A stretch of DNA of 64,000 bases from the NCBI RefSeq assembly GCF_000143415.4, contig NW_003314275.1, positions 319,577 to 383,576 of the forward strand. Reading direction: 5' to 3'. Positions 10,301 to 21,934 of this stretch are shown here, one piece after another; position 1 is the stretch's first letter, and every line of letters begins with the position of its first letter. This DNA comes from Selaginella moellendorffii. Its lineage: Eukaryota > Streptophyta > Lycopodiopsida > Selaginellales > Selaginellaceae. The notes under the pieces were generated by a model that ran no database searches, had not been told where the DNA came from, and was given only the letters and a program-made list of their open reading frames with translations. The position numbers and the translations under genes are program-made.

Positions 10301-11280
10301 CCCGTTGCTATAGCAAGCACTCTCCACTAAACTGTAGAACTTACCCTCTTGATTTCAGAGGGTTTTTATTGCAAAAAGTTGAGTGTTAATGCTAGTTAAC
10401 ACTTGCATGTAAGATGTTGCCCAGCAAATGCTGGATGAGTACAAAAATTAATAATTTTATATAATTATTTCCTTTTGATATCTCTATATACACACACAAT
10501 ACTATACAACATAGACCATATATTTAAAATACTAATATATTCCCAAAGTGAGAATAGAAGAATTAGTAAATAAATATTAGTGATAAAGATAATATATGCA
10601 AAGTACTACTTGGGAATATGAATATATTTAAAATATTAGAATTTTAAGAAACTTAATACCCAACCCAGAGTAAAGTAAAATAAAATTGCTAAGAATAATT
10701 TATTTTATAGTTATTAGATTATAAATATATTTAGTACACTCCCAAAAAAAAGCAAATGAAGAATTACTGAAAAGTAATTTTCTTAATTAGATGTTACATG
10801 TAAAGTATTTTTTTACTTGAGATACAAACAAATTTAGAATCCTAAAATGGTTAAAAAAAAACTAATATATTACTACTCAAACAAAAGTAAAAAAAAATTA
10901 TTAAGATTATTTATTATTAATTTAGGGAAGCATTATTTAATTATTACATGTTTACCTGGAATATGAATAAATATATAACTAAAATTTTAAGAACATTAAT
11001 ATATTACCCACAGAGGATTGCAAAACAGCACTATTGAAAAACTAAAGTCTAGCTTAGAAATAAAAAATTATATATACACTTAAACTCAAAAATATTAAGA
11101 ACACTAATACTACTACCCAGACCCAAGTAAAACTAAGAAAAGAATTACAAAAAATAATAATATATATGTTAAATACAAAGTATAAATTCAAAACCTAATA
11201 AACGATCAACCTCTTGTTTAAAATGTAAATTTCATGCCATTACTATAATTGCCCGACCAATACATCATCAATACATCAAT
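7375..11280. other. AT-rich repeat-derived DNA without genes
   Basis: Nearly 4 kb of strongly AT-rich sequence, unlike the GC-balanced genes on both sides. No open frame with coding character was found. Diverged copies of a short motif close to TTACTACCCAGACCAAGTAA recur near 7966, 10650, 10861, 11005 and 11100, and pieces such as TTGCCCAGCAAA occur at both 7524 and 10416. It looks like an old array or nested transposon remains. A TGGTATCATAG at about 9368 resembles a retrotransposon primer-binding site but is not supported by recognisable LTRs. Confidence 0.6.
9470..10150 (+). repeat. interspersed direct repeats (two families)
   Basis: One family (CCTAAATATCCCAAGACCC, then CTTAACTAATTG) occurs near 9489 and 10009 with the same flanking order for about 130 bp. 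A second family (CACGCCCTCGTGAATGGA, then CTCTTGACACCCTACCCC with GGGTCAAGCC) occurs near 9635 and 9875, with a shorter partial copy near 9740. Copies differ by 10-20 percent, so they are old. Confidence 0.75.
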
Positions 11281-11429
11281 CAATACATCATTACAAAGAA
11301 GAAAAATGTATGAGAGGCTAAGTGCGGCTCCTCTCCAGTGGCCAAGCTCACCTCTGTTGTCGTTGGTGGAGGCACCATTGCTGCCGCTGGGGGCTCAGGA
11401 GTGGATCTAGAGTCCGTGGCTCCGAATCT

Positions 11430-11775
11430 GCTGCTGGCGCCGGGGACTGGGAGCCGCAGCTTCACTGGCCATTTACTCGCTCTCCTATAGGGCTATGCCC
11501 TTTCCCTCAATCAGCGGTGGAAAATGCCAGGAGCGACGGTGGTGAGACTGTAGAAAGGCATCCCATCAAGCTCCAGATCTGCTGCTGGCGCTTGTTCCCA
11601 TGGGGATTGCTGTGGCAATTGAGCGGGAGATTTCTGAGTGGGATCTCTACTTGGGAGATTTGGGAGTTGCAGCTTCACTGGCCATTTACTCGAGCACATT
11701 GCCCTTGTGCCCTTTCTCTAAAGCATGCTCCAAGTCAGGAGCGACGGTGGCAATTTCTGCAGGAAAATTTAAAAT
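11430..11775 (+). repeat. degenerate tandem duplication
   Basis: The stretch from about 11450 (GCAGCTTCACTGGCCATTTA) to about 11540 (CAGGAGCGACGGTGG) is repeated from about 11668 to 11755 with the same order of blocks. Open frames cross both copies, but they show no recognisable domain and the surrounding sequence is repeat-like, so I do not call a gene. Confidence 0.7.
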
Positions 11776-12158
11776 TCGAGAAAAATCTGTATGCAAGTTT
11801 GGATGATGATAGCAATTTCAACAAAGATGCTATCCGGTCAACACATTGTATGTGCCACATGTCGCAGCACTTCCCACGCAACTTGGCCACCTCCCATTTG
11901 CCAAGAGTAAACATAAGCATGATTATTTGCTAAGACGTGGTTAAAGAAATAATCCCTTTACAGTTACCACTGCGATTGGCTGGATCTGGTGGCCTAAAAA
12001 TCCCTCTATATTATGGTAGATTTACGCAAATAATAATGCATATAATACAGACATGCTCTCATTGCGCCACCTGTGTTAGACCACTTGTCGGCTGTTGATT
12101 TGCCGCGTGGTGCAAACAGGGATGAGAGCGCGGAAGCTCGCTAGGGCATTTGGCTGCG

Positions 12159-13017
12159 ATGGGCGATCCAAAACAAGGTAAGCACGAGAGATGGTTGCCA
12201 TGTTTGTTTCAATACCTTAGATAAGTTTGTGATCATACAGAAGCATCACCAACATCGCAAGTAGTGACTGACGATTCCGGGCCTGTCAAAGTGAGCTACG
12301 AAATCGAGCAGGGTGAAAAGGGCACCTATCACTCCCTCAAGCACAACGTCCAGGACAAGCTCCATCTGGGCAATCAACCCGCTCCAGGAGCTCCAGAAAC
12401 TCGAGAGCAGCACGCAACTCCGGATCCAACGAAGCCCCGTTCATCACTTACCACTCTGACACAGCAAGATCTTTCTTGTCCAACTTGGCAGCAAGAGCAC
12501 GAGTCCACCAAGCTCAAAGTCCAGCGCGGAGAGGAGATGGGAACCGGGTATGAGCCAGACTCGGACTCGTCTGGCATCGCGTAAGTGCCTTCGAGTTGAT
12601 GTTTCCACTGCTTCTCCGGATGTGAAATGACTTAAAAGTTGGTCTTTTGGACACCCAAGCAAGCGATTCATCCTTATCCCCTGTACTGCCGTCTTGCTTT
12701 GTCCCTGGCTGTCCTGCCTCAGCACCGCTGCGTCGATGATGAAAGAATGCGAATCATCGAATCCATCTCCACCTCTTTCCACCATCGCCGTCGTCGATCC
12801 TCGAGCACAAGTACGGGCCACCGAGTTCCATGATATCTCCCTCGCCTCTCCCGTGATTGGATTGGTGATGCTTACAAAAGCTCTACGGTCGAGTGAGCAG
12901 GGAACTTCTCTCTGGCTCGGCCCGGCTTTTCCCTGCACGGGATTCCTCTTTCCACATGCCCCCGGAACCCGGCCACCGTCTTTGAGTTGCTTTCTCTTGT
13001 TTGCTGGCGGGTGTTGA
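12159..13017 (+). CDS. unrecognised protein, three predicted exons
   Basis: I do not recognise this product. A consistent model is 12159-12177, 12241-12580 and 12723-13017, 217 residues. The splice sites are good: AAG|GTAAGC to TACAG|AAG for intron 1, and CGC|GTAAGT to CCTCAG|C for intron 2. The N-terminal half is hydrophilic (start MGDPKQEASPTSQVV, then KVSYEIEQGEKGTYHS and HNVQDKLHLGNQ, ending in PDSDSSGIA); the C-terminal half is more hydrophobic and less protein-like. If intron 2 is not spliced the protein stops at 12584 (120 residues), which may be the real form. A minus-strand open frame overlaps 12444-13061 but has no better support. Confidence 0.4.
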
Positions 13018-13455
13018 GGTTCCGTGGCACACCAGCCAAAACTTTTGTCCCTTGAATCCACTGGTCACTTCGCAGCACTCTACTTTCCCGGAACCAAGCA
13101 GGCCCAGTACTCTACTTTCCCGGAATCAAGCAGGCCCACTTTTTCCTGCCTTGATGTCTAATTCCATCCAGGAAGCCCAGTAACGCGCAGCAATAGCAGC
13201 AGTAGCACTCACTGGAGTACCACTTATGAACCTCACTTCTTCCTTGGATCCTGAGCTGGAGAAGAGTGGAGAGCACTGAAGCCGTGCCAGAGTCTAGTCT
13301 GTCTGTATTATAATCCTTCACCTGTGTGAGCCGGCTGTTGAAGCTGATCAATCCCGGCCAGCTTTCCACAGATGAATACTTTAGCAAGCACATCACTCTC
13401 GGAGGCCTTACAGAGGACTTAACGTACGTGGTCATGAAGCAAGACGTGTGGATGC
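13018..13455. other. convergent intergenic spacer
   Basis: Space between the plus-strand unrecognised gene and the minus-strand NPH3-family gene. Apart from the 32-bp tandem duplication described separately I see nothing in it. Confidence 0.5.
13076..13139 (+). repeat. 32-bp tandem duplication
   Basis: Two adjacent copies, each containing TACTTTCCCGGAAYCAAGCA followed by GGCCCA, differ at two or three bases (C to T inside the unit, and the joining bases). The near identity indicates a recent duplication. It lies in the 3' flank shared by the two converging genes. Confidence 0.9.
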
Positions 13456-15819
13456 TCACGATATGGAGTGCCGTCTCCTCCTGCTGTTCATGCCGGACTT
13501 GGCGTTGGGGACGTTGGACGAGTCCTTGAACCTGAAAGGATTGAGCTTGCTCAGCGTTTTGGTAACCGAGGACAGGAACTTGCTGCTGGATCCTGTCTTC
13601 TGGATGCCCTCCTTCATGTTGACGTGGTCTTTCTCCAGATCCGTCAGCCGCATTCTCATCCTGGCCACCTCCAGCTTGAGCTCCCTGTTCTCCCGTCTAA
13701 TGGACGAGTAATGGTCCCTGGGTGATATGGCTGCGCTGAGGCCCCCGGGACCAGCTGCCTTTTGGGAATACGGACCCACCTGTTCCCCATCCACGAATGA
13801 AGTTGTCATGGCAGTGCGCAGCCTCATCTGTTCGTAGTAAAGGACCTGCACGACCATCTGGACGGGTAGCCTCTCGTTCTGCGCTGCATGCTGGCACGCC
13901 TCCTGTGACAACTTTTGGACGTCCAGAAGCTTGCACAGCTTCTTGCGCTCCAGATCGCTCAGAGCCGGATGGGCCTGTGAGTGAGACAACGCAATCAGCA
14001 AAGCAAGGAAGTGGGAACTTTAGAGGATGGACGACATACCTTTAGATAAATGTCGACGGCCCTGTAGAGGCTGTCGTCCACGAGCCGAGCGTGATCTGGA
14101 AAGAGCTCCGCGAGAGCGATAAACTTGCTCACCTTGAGGTTGGGGTCGGGCGCTACCTCCGCAAGGTAGCCGTCCATCAGCTTGGCCACCCTCATGAGAG
14201 CACTTTGGGAAGGAGAAGCCCCACCGTCCGACTCGTACATGACTTTGTTGTCGTCGCTTTCCTGCTTGAGAAAACTGACGACTATCCGATGGATAATGTC
14301 GACGTCGAACAGTGTATCGCCAGAATAAGAAAATGCCGGGACCAGCAGATCATCCAGTGTGGCCCTCTCGAGCTGCATGCCAATCCTCTGTTCCAGATCT
14401 ATCCTGCAAGCCATGGTAGTGTCCAGGATGAGGGCCGTTCGCAGGAGACCGAACAGGAAGCTGCACGAGATGGAGTTCTTCTCGCGTGGTAGCATGCTCA
14501 CAATTGTCTCCACCAGAATCCGCTGCTCGTGCTCAATGGCAGTGGCACTGTCGTGAACTTTGAGCTTTGTCCGCGACGAATCTCGCGCCACCTGTTTCCT
14601 GTTGAAACCTTTGAGAGCTCGATGAGCATAGTGCATGAGAGCGGCTCCAATCGTCTCGTGTCGCAGGCCCCTGGACATCATCGCCGCTAGAACGCGCTGG
14701 TAAAAGTCGATGCGGAGGATGGATAAGTCCTCAGCCCACCAGTCGACCGGACCCTTTGGCTGCAAGGTCTCCATTCTCTCTGAGTTGCTGAAGTCGGTGT
14801 GTGAAGATAAGCTCGACAATTGCTCCCGGCACACCTCCGTTGCCGCGGCGTCAACACACCTGTTGACGATCTTGAGCTCCTCGGCTAGAGGAAGTAGACT
14901 CTCGCAGCTGTGCAGCACCGCCACCGCGTTTGAAAGATTCTGTGTAGCAATCTCGTCGATGAAGGCCTCGGTGCGAGCCACGAGATTGCCATCCCCGTAG
15001 TCCTCCGTCATGTCAAGGTACTCAGCAGCGCAACGGAGAGTAGCAACATTCGTCACGCTTATCTCAAAGTTGATCCCATAGCAGAACTTGGCCGCGAGCT
15101 CAAACGCTTCGGGGCCTCCGGGTAGATCCGAGAGCTTAATGAACGACACATCAAGTTCCCTGGAGTCCCCAGCAACCAGCTTGCGAATTTTTCCGCTCCT
15201 CGACACAAGGGGGAACTACGCAATGGCAAACAAGTTCCAGCGTTCGTTTGCACAAAGAAAACAAGGTAAGATAGCTCGCTAGAAAGTGACTCTCGGTCAA
15301 GAAAGAGTTGAAAGAATCAAAAGGAAAGAGATCATTGTTATCAAACCTTGTGAAGAGCGAAGCTGACGCCTCCAGCCTCCACGAGCACGTCGGTGGGAAC
15401 ATCAGTAGACATTACCCTGGAATCATCCCACGACCACAGCATTTAGTAGCAATTTTCTAGTCCGACGCTTTCTATGTCATAGATTTTCTTAAAGCTTGGA
15501 AGATCTAGGAACACAAACAAGACCACCACTCACTCCAGTCACTTGAGATGTTACCTCAAATGCAGCACTCGCGTCTGGAGCTCTAGTTAGAGTTGATCAC
15601 TCAGACAATACGCTCGATCACTCGGCGCCCATCTCTCTGCACAAAGTCACATGAAGCTGCGCAAGGCGCCTAGAAAGAAAATATTTTCGGCAAGCAAGAA
15701 AACTCTAAGAAATCGCGGGGCGAGCGAGGAATTTACCATTCTGCCGTGCGCTTGGCTGCCGATGACACTGTGGATCGCTTCATGGCCGAGAACTTGTCAA
15801 CTTTTCCCATGAGCGTCAT
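13456..15819 (-). CDS. NPH3/RPT2-like (NRL) BTB-NPH3 family protein
   Basis: Four exons join in phase: 15737-15819, 15347-15416, 14040-15215 and 13456-13974, for 615 residues. Exons 1-3 build the BTB/POZ part (EWVMSTDVPTDVLVEAGG, SFALHKFPLVSRSGKIRKLV, CAAEYLDMTEDYGDGNL). The NPH3 domain follows (DWWAEDLSILRIDFYQRVL, LDDLLVPAFSYSGDTLFDVD, LMDGYLAEVAPDPNLKVSKF, DDSLYRAVDIYLKAHPALSD, ERLPVQMVVQVLYYEQMRLR). A predicted coiled coil lies near RRENRELKLEVARMRMRLTD. Family members are plasma-membrane adaptors of phototropin signalling and likely CUL3 substrate adaptors. The C-terminus ends RRRRHSIS, which matches the C-terminal R-x-S 14-3-3 binding motif known from NPH3. The N-terminal exon has no in-frame stop upstream, so the start is the first ATG found rather than proven. 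Confidence 0.92.
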
Positions 15820-16799
15820 ATTTCCAGCGCAGTCGCAGCAATGCGGCCCAAATCCCAGCCAATGCAGGCACCAGACCCCGAATTTCCGCCCCGAGAGATC
15901 ACACACAACGCGGATCGCATCACCTTAGCAGCGCCAGGCCGCGCGATCGGCTCGATTCCAAAACCCTCGCCCGCCGCAAAAGAGAGAGAGAGCTCAAGAA
16001 CACGAACAAGAGCGAGGTTTTAGATAACAATGCCACTGCTAAATCTTTCTTACCGGCAGGAGCATATTCCGGCGCCGGTAAGTTTGCCTGGAGCTATAGA
16101 CAAATCTTTTGTTGGGCCGTGATCCTTGACAGCGATAGTGCGTGCCAGACATCATATAAAAATCCGCAATTTTAAATACGGGTATGACACCGACGTGATC
16201 TTGTATTTTACCTTTCCATATCCAGTATCTCTGTTGGAATATTTTCTCCAACCTTGTTTGTAGATCCTTCTAAGGTGGCAAATACGGTTTTTCTATCCTG
16301 GGTGAAATACCAAGTCGGGACAATGCTGACTGTACAGTAGACTTGACTTTTTCCATGGGCAAAATCTCTGCCAAACGTTGGAGCTGGTGTTTTTTATGTA
16401 ACGTACGTGAAACAAAGGAATATATTTTGATTCATTGACAATAGCTATGTGTTAGGGCTGCCGCGCTGGCACGCTCCTGTCCACAAAAAACCTCTTTTCC
16501 GTTCTTGGATCTTCTGGAACAATCCAAAAACCATAGAGTTTCCTTTGTTAAGATTTTATTCTCTTCCGCGATTAAAAATGCGTTTATATGTCCTCTTGTA
16601 AGAAATAGCAGCCACTACATAATCACGTGCCACATTGTCGCCATGTGGGCGCTCGCCATACTTTCGCCATGCCGTATGGGATATTTGTACGCGTCCACGT
16701 GGCAAAGATCCAACGGCTAAGCATTCCTGGCCGCGTTTGCTAGGGTTCCTTGTTCTAGGGCTTGTGGGCGATAGTGCATTTGGCGACGAAGTCGATCCC
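15820..16799. promoter_or_regulatory. bidirectional promoter region of NPH3-like and NDPK genes
   Basis: About 980 bp between two divergently transcribed genes. The NDPK-proximal end contains telo-box-like GCTAGGGTTCC and TCTAGGGCTTGTGGG at about 16738-16768, a pattern common upstream of housekeeping plant genes. The middle is AT-rich, with an ACGTACGTGA near 16400 and short G-box-like CCACGTGGC near 16698. No credible open frame. Confidence 0.5.
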
Positions 16800-17595
16800 A
16801 TGGCGACGATGGAGCAGAGCTTCATTATGATCAAGCCCGATGGCGTGCAGCGGGGATTGGTATGGCGCCTCGATTCTTGCTAGGTTTCTAGTTTGTAGAT
16901 TTTAGATTGAGTGGCCTCTTATTTCAGCTCCAGACGATTCCATCAATCTGGTGGCTTTGTTCTGGGGGCAAACAGAGAATTTCGGAGATAGCTATAGCCT
17001 TTGCAGTCACTCTTTTCTTCATCGGTTATATTGTTTTTAACAATCTCCGGGACACTCACAGGTTGGGGAGATCATTGCGAGGTTTGAGAAGAAGGGATTC
17101 ACGCTCAAAGGTATGGCTTTTGTGAGAAGTTCTATCGTAGTTCCCTTAACGCTTTTCTTTTCATTATGTGTAGGACTGAGGCTGATGCAAATTGAGAAAT
17201 CCTTCGCGGAGAAGCACTACGCGGATCTCTCAGCGAAGCCATTCTTTGGTGGTCTCGTCGAGTACGTGACTTCTGGCCCTGTTGTTGCGATGGTGTGGGA
17301 AGGGAAAGGTGTCGTGGAGACCGGCCGGAAGATCATCGGAGCCACGAACCCGGCTGCCTCGGCACCCGGAACCATCCGAGGGGACTTCGCCATCGACGTT
17401 GGAAGGTAAATTCCTCGCGGCATTGCTGCTTCAATCTCTTGCGAACTTAAAAACTCTTCCCTGTCTCTTCGAGCTTTCAGGAATGTGATCCATGGCAGCG
17501 ACTCGGTCGACAATGCCAAGAAGGAGATCGCACTGTGGTTCCCCGATGGTGTCGTAGATTGGCAGAAGTCTGTCCACCCATGGATCTACGAGTGA
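16800..17595 (+). CDS. NDPK1: nucleoside diphosphate kinase (group I, NDPK1-like)
   Basis: Four exons, 16800-16859, 17062-17110, 17174-17405 and 17481-17595, give 151 residues, the usual cytosolic NDPK length. The enzyme moves the gamma-phosphate from ATP to other NDPs through a phospho-histidine; the active-site histidine is in NVIHGSDS (exon 4), and the nucleotide-binding start reads [33 protein letters not shown] and the ending HPWIYE are family hallmarks. There is no transit peptide, so a cytosolic form is expected. The ATG at 16809 could also serve; the first one is preferred because its context is as good and the extra three residues do no harm. Confidence 0.96.
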
Positions 17596-17865
17596 TTGAT
17601 CACGAGTGACGACGAAAGCCTTCGCATTTAAGTTTTGCGTTCTTGCAATTGATGAGAACTTCGTTTTGTTTTCCACCTTAATGACAATATATGTTCATGG
17701 CTTTCAATTGTTTATGTTCAAGTCAGGCCATCATACACAAGCACTAAAAGTTGATTGACAAAACAATCACTGGAACACAGCGCGCAAGTATATGACAAAC
17801 AAATGGCTGCTAGAAAATAATCAAGCAAACGCTACTAAAGCTTTTAGAAGTTCCTCGACGATCGA

Positions 17866-18930
17866 TCAAAATTGCAGCATTCCAAAAGCACTGCCACAAG
17901 CACTGCTACCCGAGTAAGTGTCGAAACCGCTATTGCCATTCCCGAAATCCAATCCCCTGACCATAGACGTCGCCGAGTAATCCCACTCGTTGTTGAACAC
18001 CACCGCTCCAAGACCCTGGGAGTAATACAAAGAGCTCGCACCATTGAAAGACCACGCAGAATACTCGGAGAGGAGATGATGATGATGATGATCCATGAAA
18101 TCGGAGGAAAGCGGCCCTGGCCATTGGAAATCAGTACCGAGACTTTGTTCTTCACTACCGGCAGAGAAGAGAGCTAGCGGAACGCGATCGCTGCTATCAT
18201 CGGGATCGTTGCCGGCGATGGTAGTAGCGATAGCTGGAGCAATGGTGGGATGCGAGAAGGAGGTGAGATCGAGCGGTGGCGGAGAATCGGGCTCGAGCTT
18301 TGGAATATGATCAAGCGGATAGCTATACGCCGCCGCCGGGAATTCGAGGGCCGCGGCGATGAGATGATCCAAACCATGGTGCTGGCGATTGTGGTGGTGA
18401 AAAAAGGTGACATCCTTCTCGGCCTTGATCGATGCCGTGTAGCTGCTGCTTACGATGGAAGCTGGACTGGGCAGCTCCCCAGGGAAGAGCGTGAGGCTGC
18501 AGTCGGCGTGATGCTGATCATCGATCGTGGCGCTAGCATCATCGAGCTGGAGCTCCTTGGGGAGAAAGGACCGTCGAAACTCCATGTCACGGACGTGCTT
18601 GGGATCCTTGTAGAGCTTCATCTTGAGCGATTCCCGCGCAACTTTGAGCTGCGCGCTTTGCTGCGATGCGTAGACGAAGTTGGTGCGCGCATCGGCGCCG
18701 CGCATCGCCCGCGCTGCGAGATCGTATGCCATAGCCGCATCCTCGGCGGTCTCAAACGTGCCCAGCCAGCGCCGCTCCTTCGTCTTTGGATCACGGATCT
18801 CCGCCGCGAACTTCCCCCATGGCCGCCTCCTCACGCCCCGGAACTTATTCACGCCGTGATTCGGCCGCAGCCCAACAGCCGGCACTTCTAGCAGACAATC
18901 CCGCTGCACTTTGGCCGCCTTCTTCTTCAT
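17866..18930 (-). CDS. AP2/ERF transcription factor, ERF subfamily
   Basis: Intronless, 354 residues from the ATG at 18930. One AP2 domain (about residues 29-87) reads [20 protein letters not shown], then [20 protein letters not shown] and [13 protein letters not shown]. Alanine and aspartate in [10 protein letters not shown] indicate ERF rather than DREB subfamily (GCC-box type binding expected). The rest is low-complexity with H-rich stretches ([18 protein letters not shown]) and an acidic, aromatic C-terminal region ([12 protein letters not shown]), a possible activation domain. A basic KKKAAK start may be part of the nuclear signal. Only one AP2 domain, so it is not an AP2/ANT type. Converges with NDPK over a 270-bp spacer. 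Confidence 0.93.
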   Translation of the reverse strand: MKKKAAKVQRDCLLEVPAVGLRPNHGVNKFRGVRRRPWGKFAAEIRDPKTKERRWLGTFETAEDAAMAYDLAARAMRGADARTNFVYASQQSAQLKVARESLKMKLYKDPKHVRDMEFRRSFLPKELQLDDASATIDDQHHADCSLTLFPGELPSPASIVSSSYTASIKAEKDVTFFHHHNRQHHGLDHLIAAALEFPAAAYSYPLDHIPKLEPDSPPPLDLTSFSHPTIAPAIATTIAGNDPDDSSDRVPLALFSAGSEEQSLGTDFQWPGPLSSDFMDHHHHHLLSEYSAWSFNGASSLYYSQGLGAVVFNNEWDYSATSMVRGLDFGNGNSGFDTYSGSSACGSAFGMLQF

Positions 18931-19638
18931 CTCGATCACGATCGCACGCCGGACGCTTTCGTTGGCAGAGAGAAAGACTATAGGGTTCTTCGATCGATTA
19001 GAATAGATCTCTCAAGCAAGGATGATTACACCATCGATTCTCCAAATCTAACCGACGTGACACCCGGTACAAAGATCAATGTTTTGCGCCATATGGCCCA
19101 AACATCCCCCACGTACACGTATGCATGTCTAGCCCCACGTGATAATAATGCACGTGCAGCCGCTATGTGTTTTTAGCGGGCCAGCTAAATCTAGAGCCCC
19201 TAGGCCTGGAGAGGGGCAATGGATCCACCAGCTAGCTATCTTGTCGTAGTTTTCCAGCTAAGTTTAGAAGAAAGAGCGAGCCCATCATTGCTCCGTATGG
19301 AAACCGTCATGACATGCGCGACACATACATACATCCCGAGAAAAAACAATGCACACGTGGGGGTGCGAGCATGTGCTGGGCCAATGGGGGCACGCCTGGT
19401 CAGCATATCGTTGGCTAACGCTCGTCGATGTGATCATAGGTGGATGATGTGATAGGCAAAGTAGACCTAATCGCGTGCTGGCTAGCAGTAATTGGAGAAG
19501 ATCTGTTGGGTTGTGGTGCCCGATTTTTTTCTTACTTTGTGGTTAATCGGCGATGTTAAGGCGAATCCAACCAAATCCAATGGCACTTTTATAGCGGTGT
19601 TCAAGTTTTCAATTTCCAAAAGTTTTTTTACCATGGGC
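18931..19638. promoter_or_regulatory. ERF gene upstream region
   Basis: Contains several ACGT cores, including CCCCACGTACACGTATGCAT near 19110, CCCCACGTGATAA near 19134, GCACGTGCAG near 19150 and CACACGTGGG near 19351. This is a dense group of G-box/ABRE-like sites that would suit stress or hormone control of the ERF gene. No open frame is convincing. Confidence 0.45.
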
Positions 19639-19646
19639 CGTTGGGA

Positions 19647-21156
19647 TTAGGGCCGACGTGGCGGTCTCTCAAGGTATACATTGTTTTGGAGGAGTTTATT
19701 TATGATCAGGAGAAGATCTTGACATTGGAGCTTTCCTGTGGTGGATTCTCCCAGCAGCAAACTTTCAAAACTTGTAAGATCTGGCAAATGTGTACGCTGC
19801 CACCTCCAAACTTCTCGCTTGTCACGGGGAGATATCATCGAAACGCATTGGACGTCACACGAGTAGACGAGATTGCTCGCCGCTTTTGCGATGGCCTTGA
19901 TATCATCCTCCGCCACCACCAGGAAAACGTGTTTTATCGTCCGGGTCGAAGAGAGACGCCGCTTTTCGTAATACCACACCTGCAAGTTGCTACCTTCTTA
20001 GCATCAATGCAATGCACAACTGCTGGAAAACTCACTCTCGAAAGGAAACCAGTCGTAAGCTCCAGCTCCTCCACAGAGCCTCCAGGAAACATAATAGAGA
20101 AGAGGCCATAGAACTCGACGTTCCCTGATGGCGTGAAGGCCTTACCAAAGTCGTCACCCAAACAAATCCTCTTGACTCCGCTGGGAATTTCGCAGAGTCG
20201 AGTCCTCTCCCACTGAATTCCCAGTAGAGTCAGCTCAACTTCTGTAGAACAATTGTTTCCTAGCTGAAGTATGATATTCGCGCCACAGCACCACCCGCTT
20301 GAGACAAGCTACCGAGTCTACCACCACCTTTCGCATGTCCATGGCCTCAAGTTTTGCTATCCCCGGCGCCACCACCACCACCTTGCTCGTTTGATCTGCT
20401 CGGACATGAAGAACAAAGTTGCGCAAGCTCGCAGGAACCTCGAGGATGAAGGCGCTGTGGCGAGCTTGATGATCTCGAGCTTTGGGCAGAGCTCCAGAAA
20501 CTTTTCCATCCCCTTGTGCTGCTGCCGCGGTGCCGCCGTGTAGCTCACGCCCATCGCCAGCGTGTGGAGCTTGCTCAAGACAACGCCACGAGCCTCGGGA
20601 GTAAACTCGTCACTGTCCGGTGCCATGATTGACAAGAACCTGATCTTGAGTGATTCGAGGTTGATGCAGTTGGCGATGCGCTCCAAGACTTGGAAGTTCA
20701 CGGGACCGGCGTTGATGTCCAACTCTCGCAGCGAGCTCGCCATGTTGATCCAGGCCGAGTCTGTCAGCTTGGAAGCTTGCAAGGCCTTGTTGACGCTACG
20801 GAGCTTGAGAGTGTGGACCTCTTGGAGACGAGATATCAGCGCGGAGATGGATGCTTGGATGCAGTCGCAGTGCAAGAGCTCTCTATTGTGCTTGCTGCAG
20901 AGCGTTGCTTCTAGCCCAGGAAGCGGCCAGAAGATGTTAAGTCGTTGAAAACAGTGCCTCGAAGTGTTGCTCCTCCACGACTTACAAACTCCAGACAATG
21001 CCAGGAACGGCACCAAGCTCCCGTTGCAGCTCAGCTCGAAGATCTTATAGAAAATGTCGAGCGGCAGATCTGACCAGCCAATCACACAGGGGGACTCCTG
21101 AGATCGAAGAAAGTAACGGTGGGCTTCATTTGAAGAAAAAAAAAAGAGCTTACCAT
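19647..21156 (-). pseudogene. F-box/LRR-like gene copy, frame broken
   Basis: Broken paralogue of the gene at 24860-26332. The exon plan is still visible: start codon at 21154-21156 directly before an intron, exon 2 from 21097, and a last exon starting SSTRTIKHVFLVVAEDD. Compared with the other copy it has a 12-bp in-frame loss (no FKRS after CNGS), a 13-bp loss near 20461 and a 1-bp gain near 20280. The last two shift the frame for about 180 bp and bring a stop at 20357, although together they would restore the frame. The truncated product would keep the F-box and the first repeats only (about 243 residues), so some function or dominant effect cannot be ruled out. Confidence 0.82.
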
Positions 21157-21934
21157 TCAGACAAATGGGGCTCTAGGGCTCACAATCCTTGAGCGTTTGA
21201 TACACGCGTGAGACGCTGCACAAAAGACTTCCTTTTTGCTGCCTACCTCTACGACCGGCTGAAACGATTGTACGCGAACTTCCGGATGTTAGTATTACCT
21301 ATGCATTCTAAGAGCTTGCAATCACACTGGGCCAGTAATCTCAGACTATGGATGATTGAGCACTAGAGCTACCTTGTAGACATTAAAGCCTGGAGGAACC
21401 TATCTTGAAGCAATGGCGAGGCCTTTCCAGTCGTCGAAGGTAATTAAGCCATTTTGCTTGCAAGCAGAAAATGGAGAAATGTGGAAGCAATAGTAGTCTT
21501 GCATTGTAGAATCTGACAAGAGGCATGCTACAGTGTACTTGGTGATGGCTGCGTGCCATAGGAGCATTGATGCCCAAGTGCAATCCCGTTACAAAAGTTT
21601 CCAGCATCGATGGAGCTGACTTTACAGACCTAGTGGAGATTTTAATCGAGCTCCCAGGAGCACCACACGGACAGGAACTCTAACGCTGTAAAGCATGTCT
21701 ACCTCAAGAGCTGCAGAGCTTGAGATTTCTCTCCACCCCGTATCGCTCCGGATATGACAGTATTCCACGAAACGATGCAAAAATCGCCCTGGCATCAATC
21801 CAGCAGCCGTCGCAGTGAGAGAACATTGCGCATGCGACTGCGCCAGTCGCTACAAACTAAGCGCCAACGAGCCCGGAATGAATGGCGCGCGGCTGCAATG
21901 GAGCATCTTGCAATCTCTCTGAAAAATGCCCGTT

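Noticed and set aside
12444-13061. Minus-strand open frame of about 205 codons
   Set aside because: Overlaps a plus-strand model with better splice and codon support, and shows no recognisable domain.
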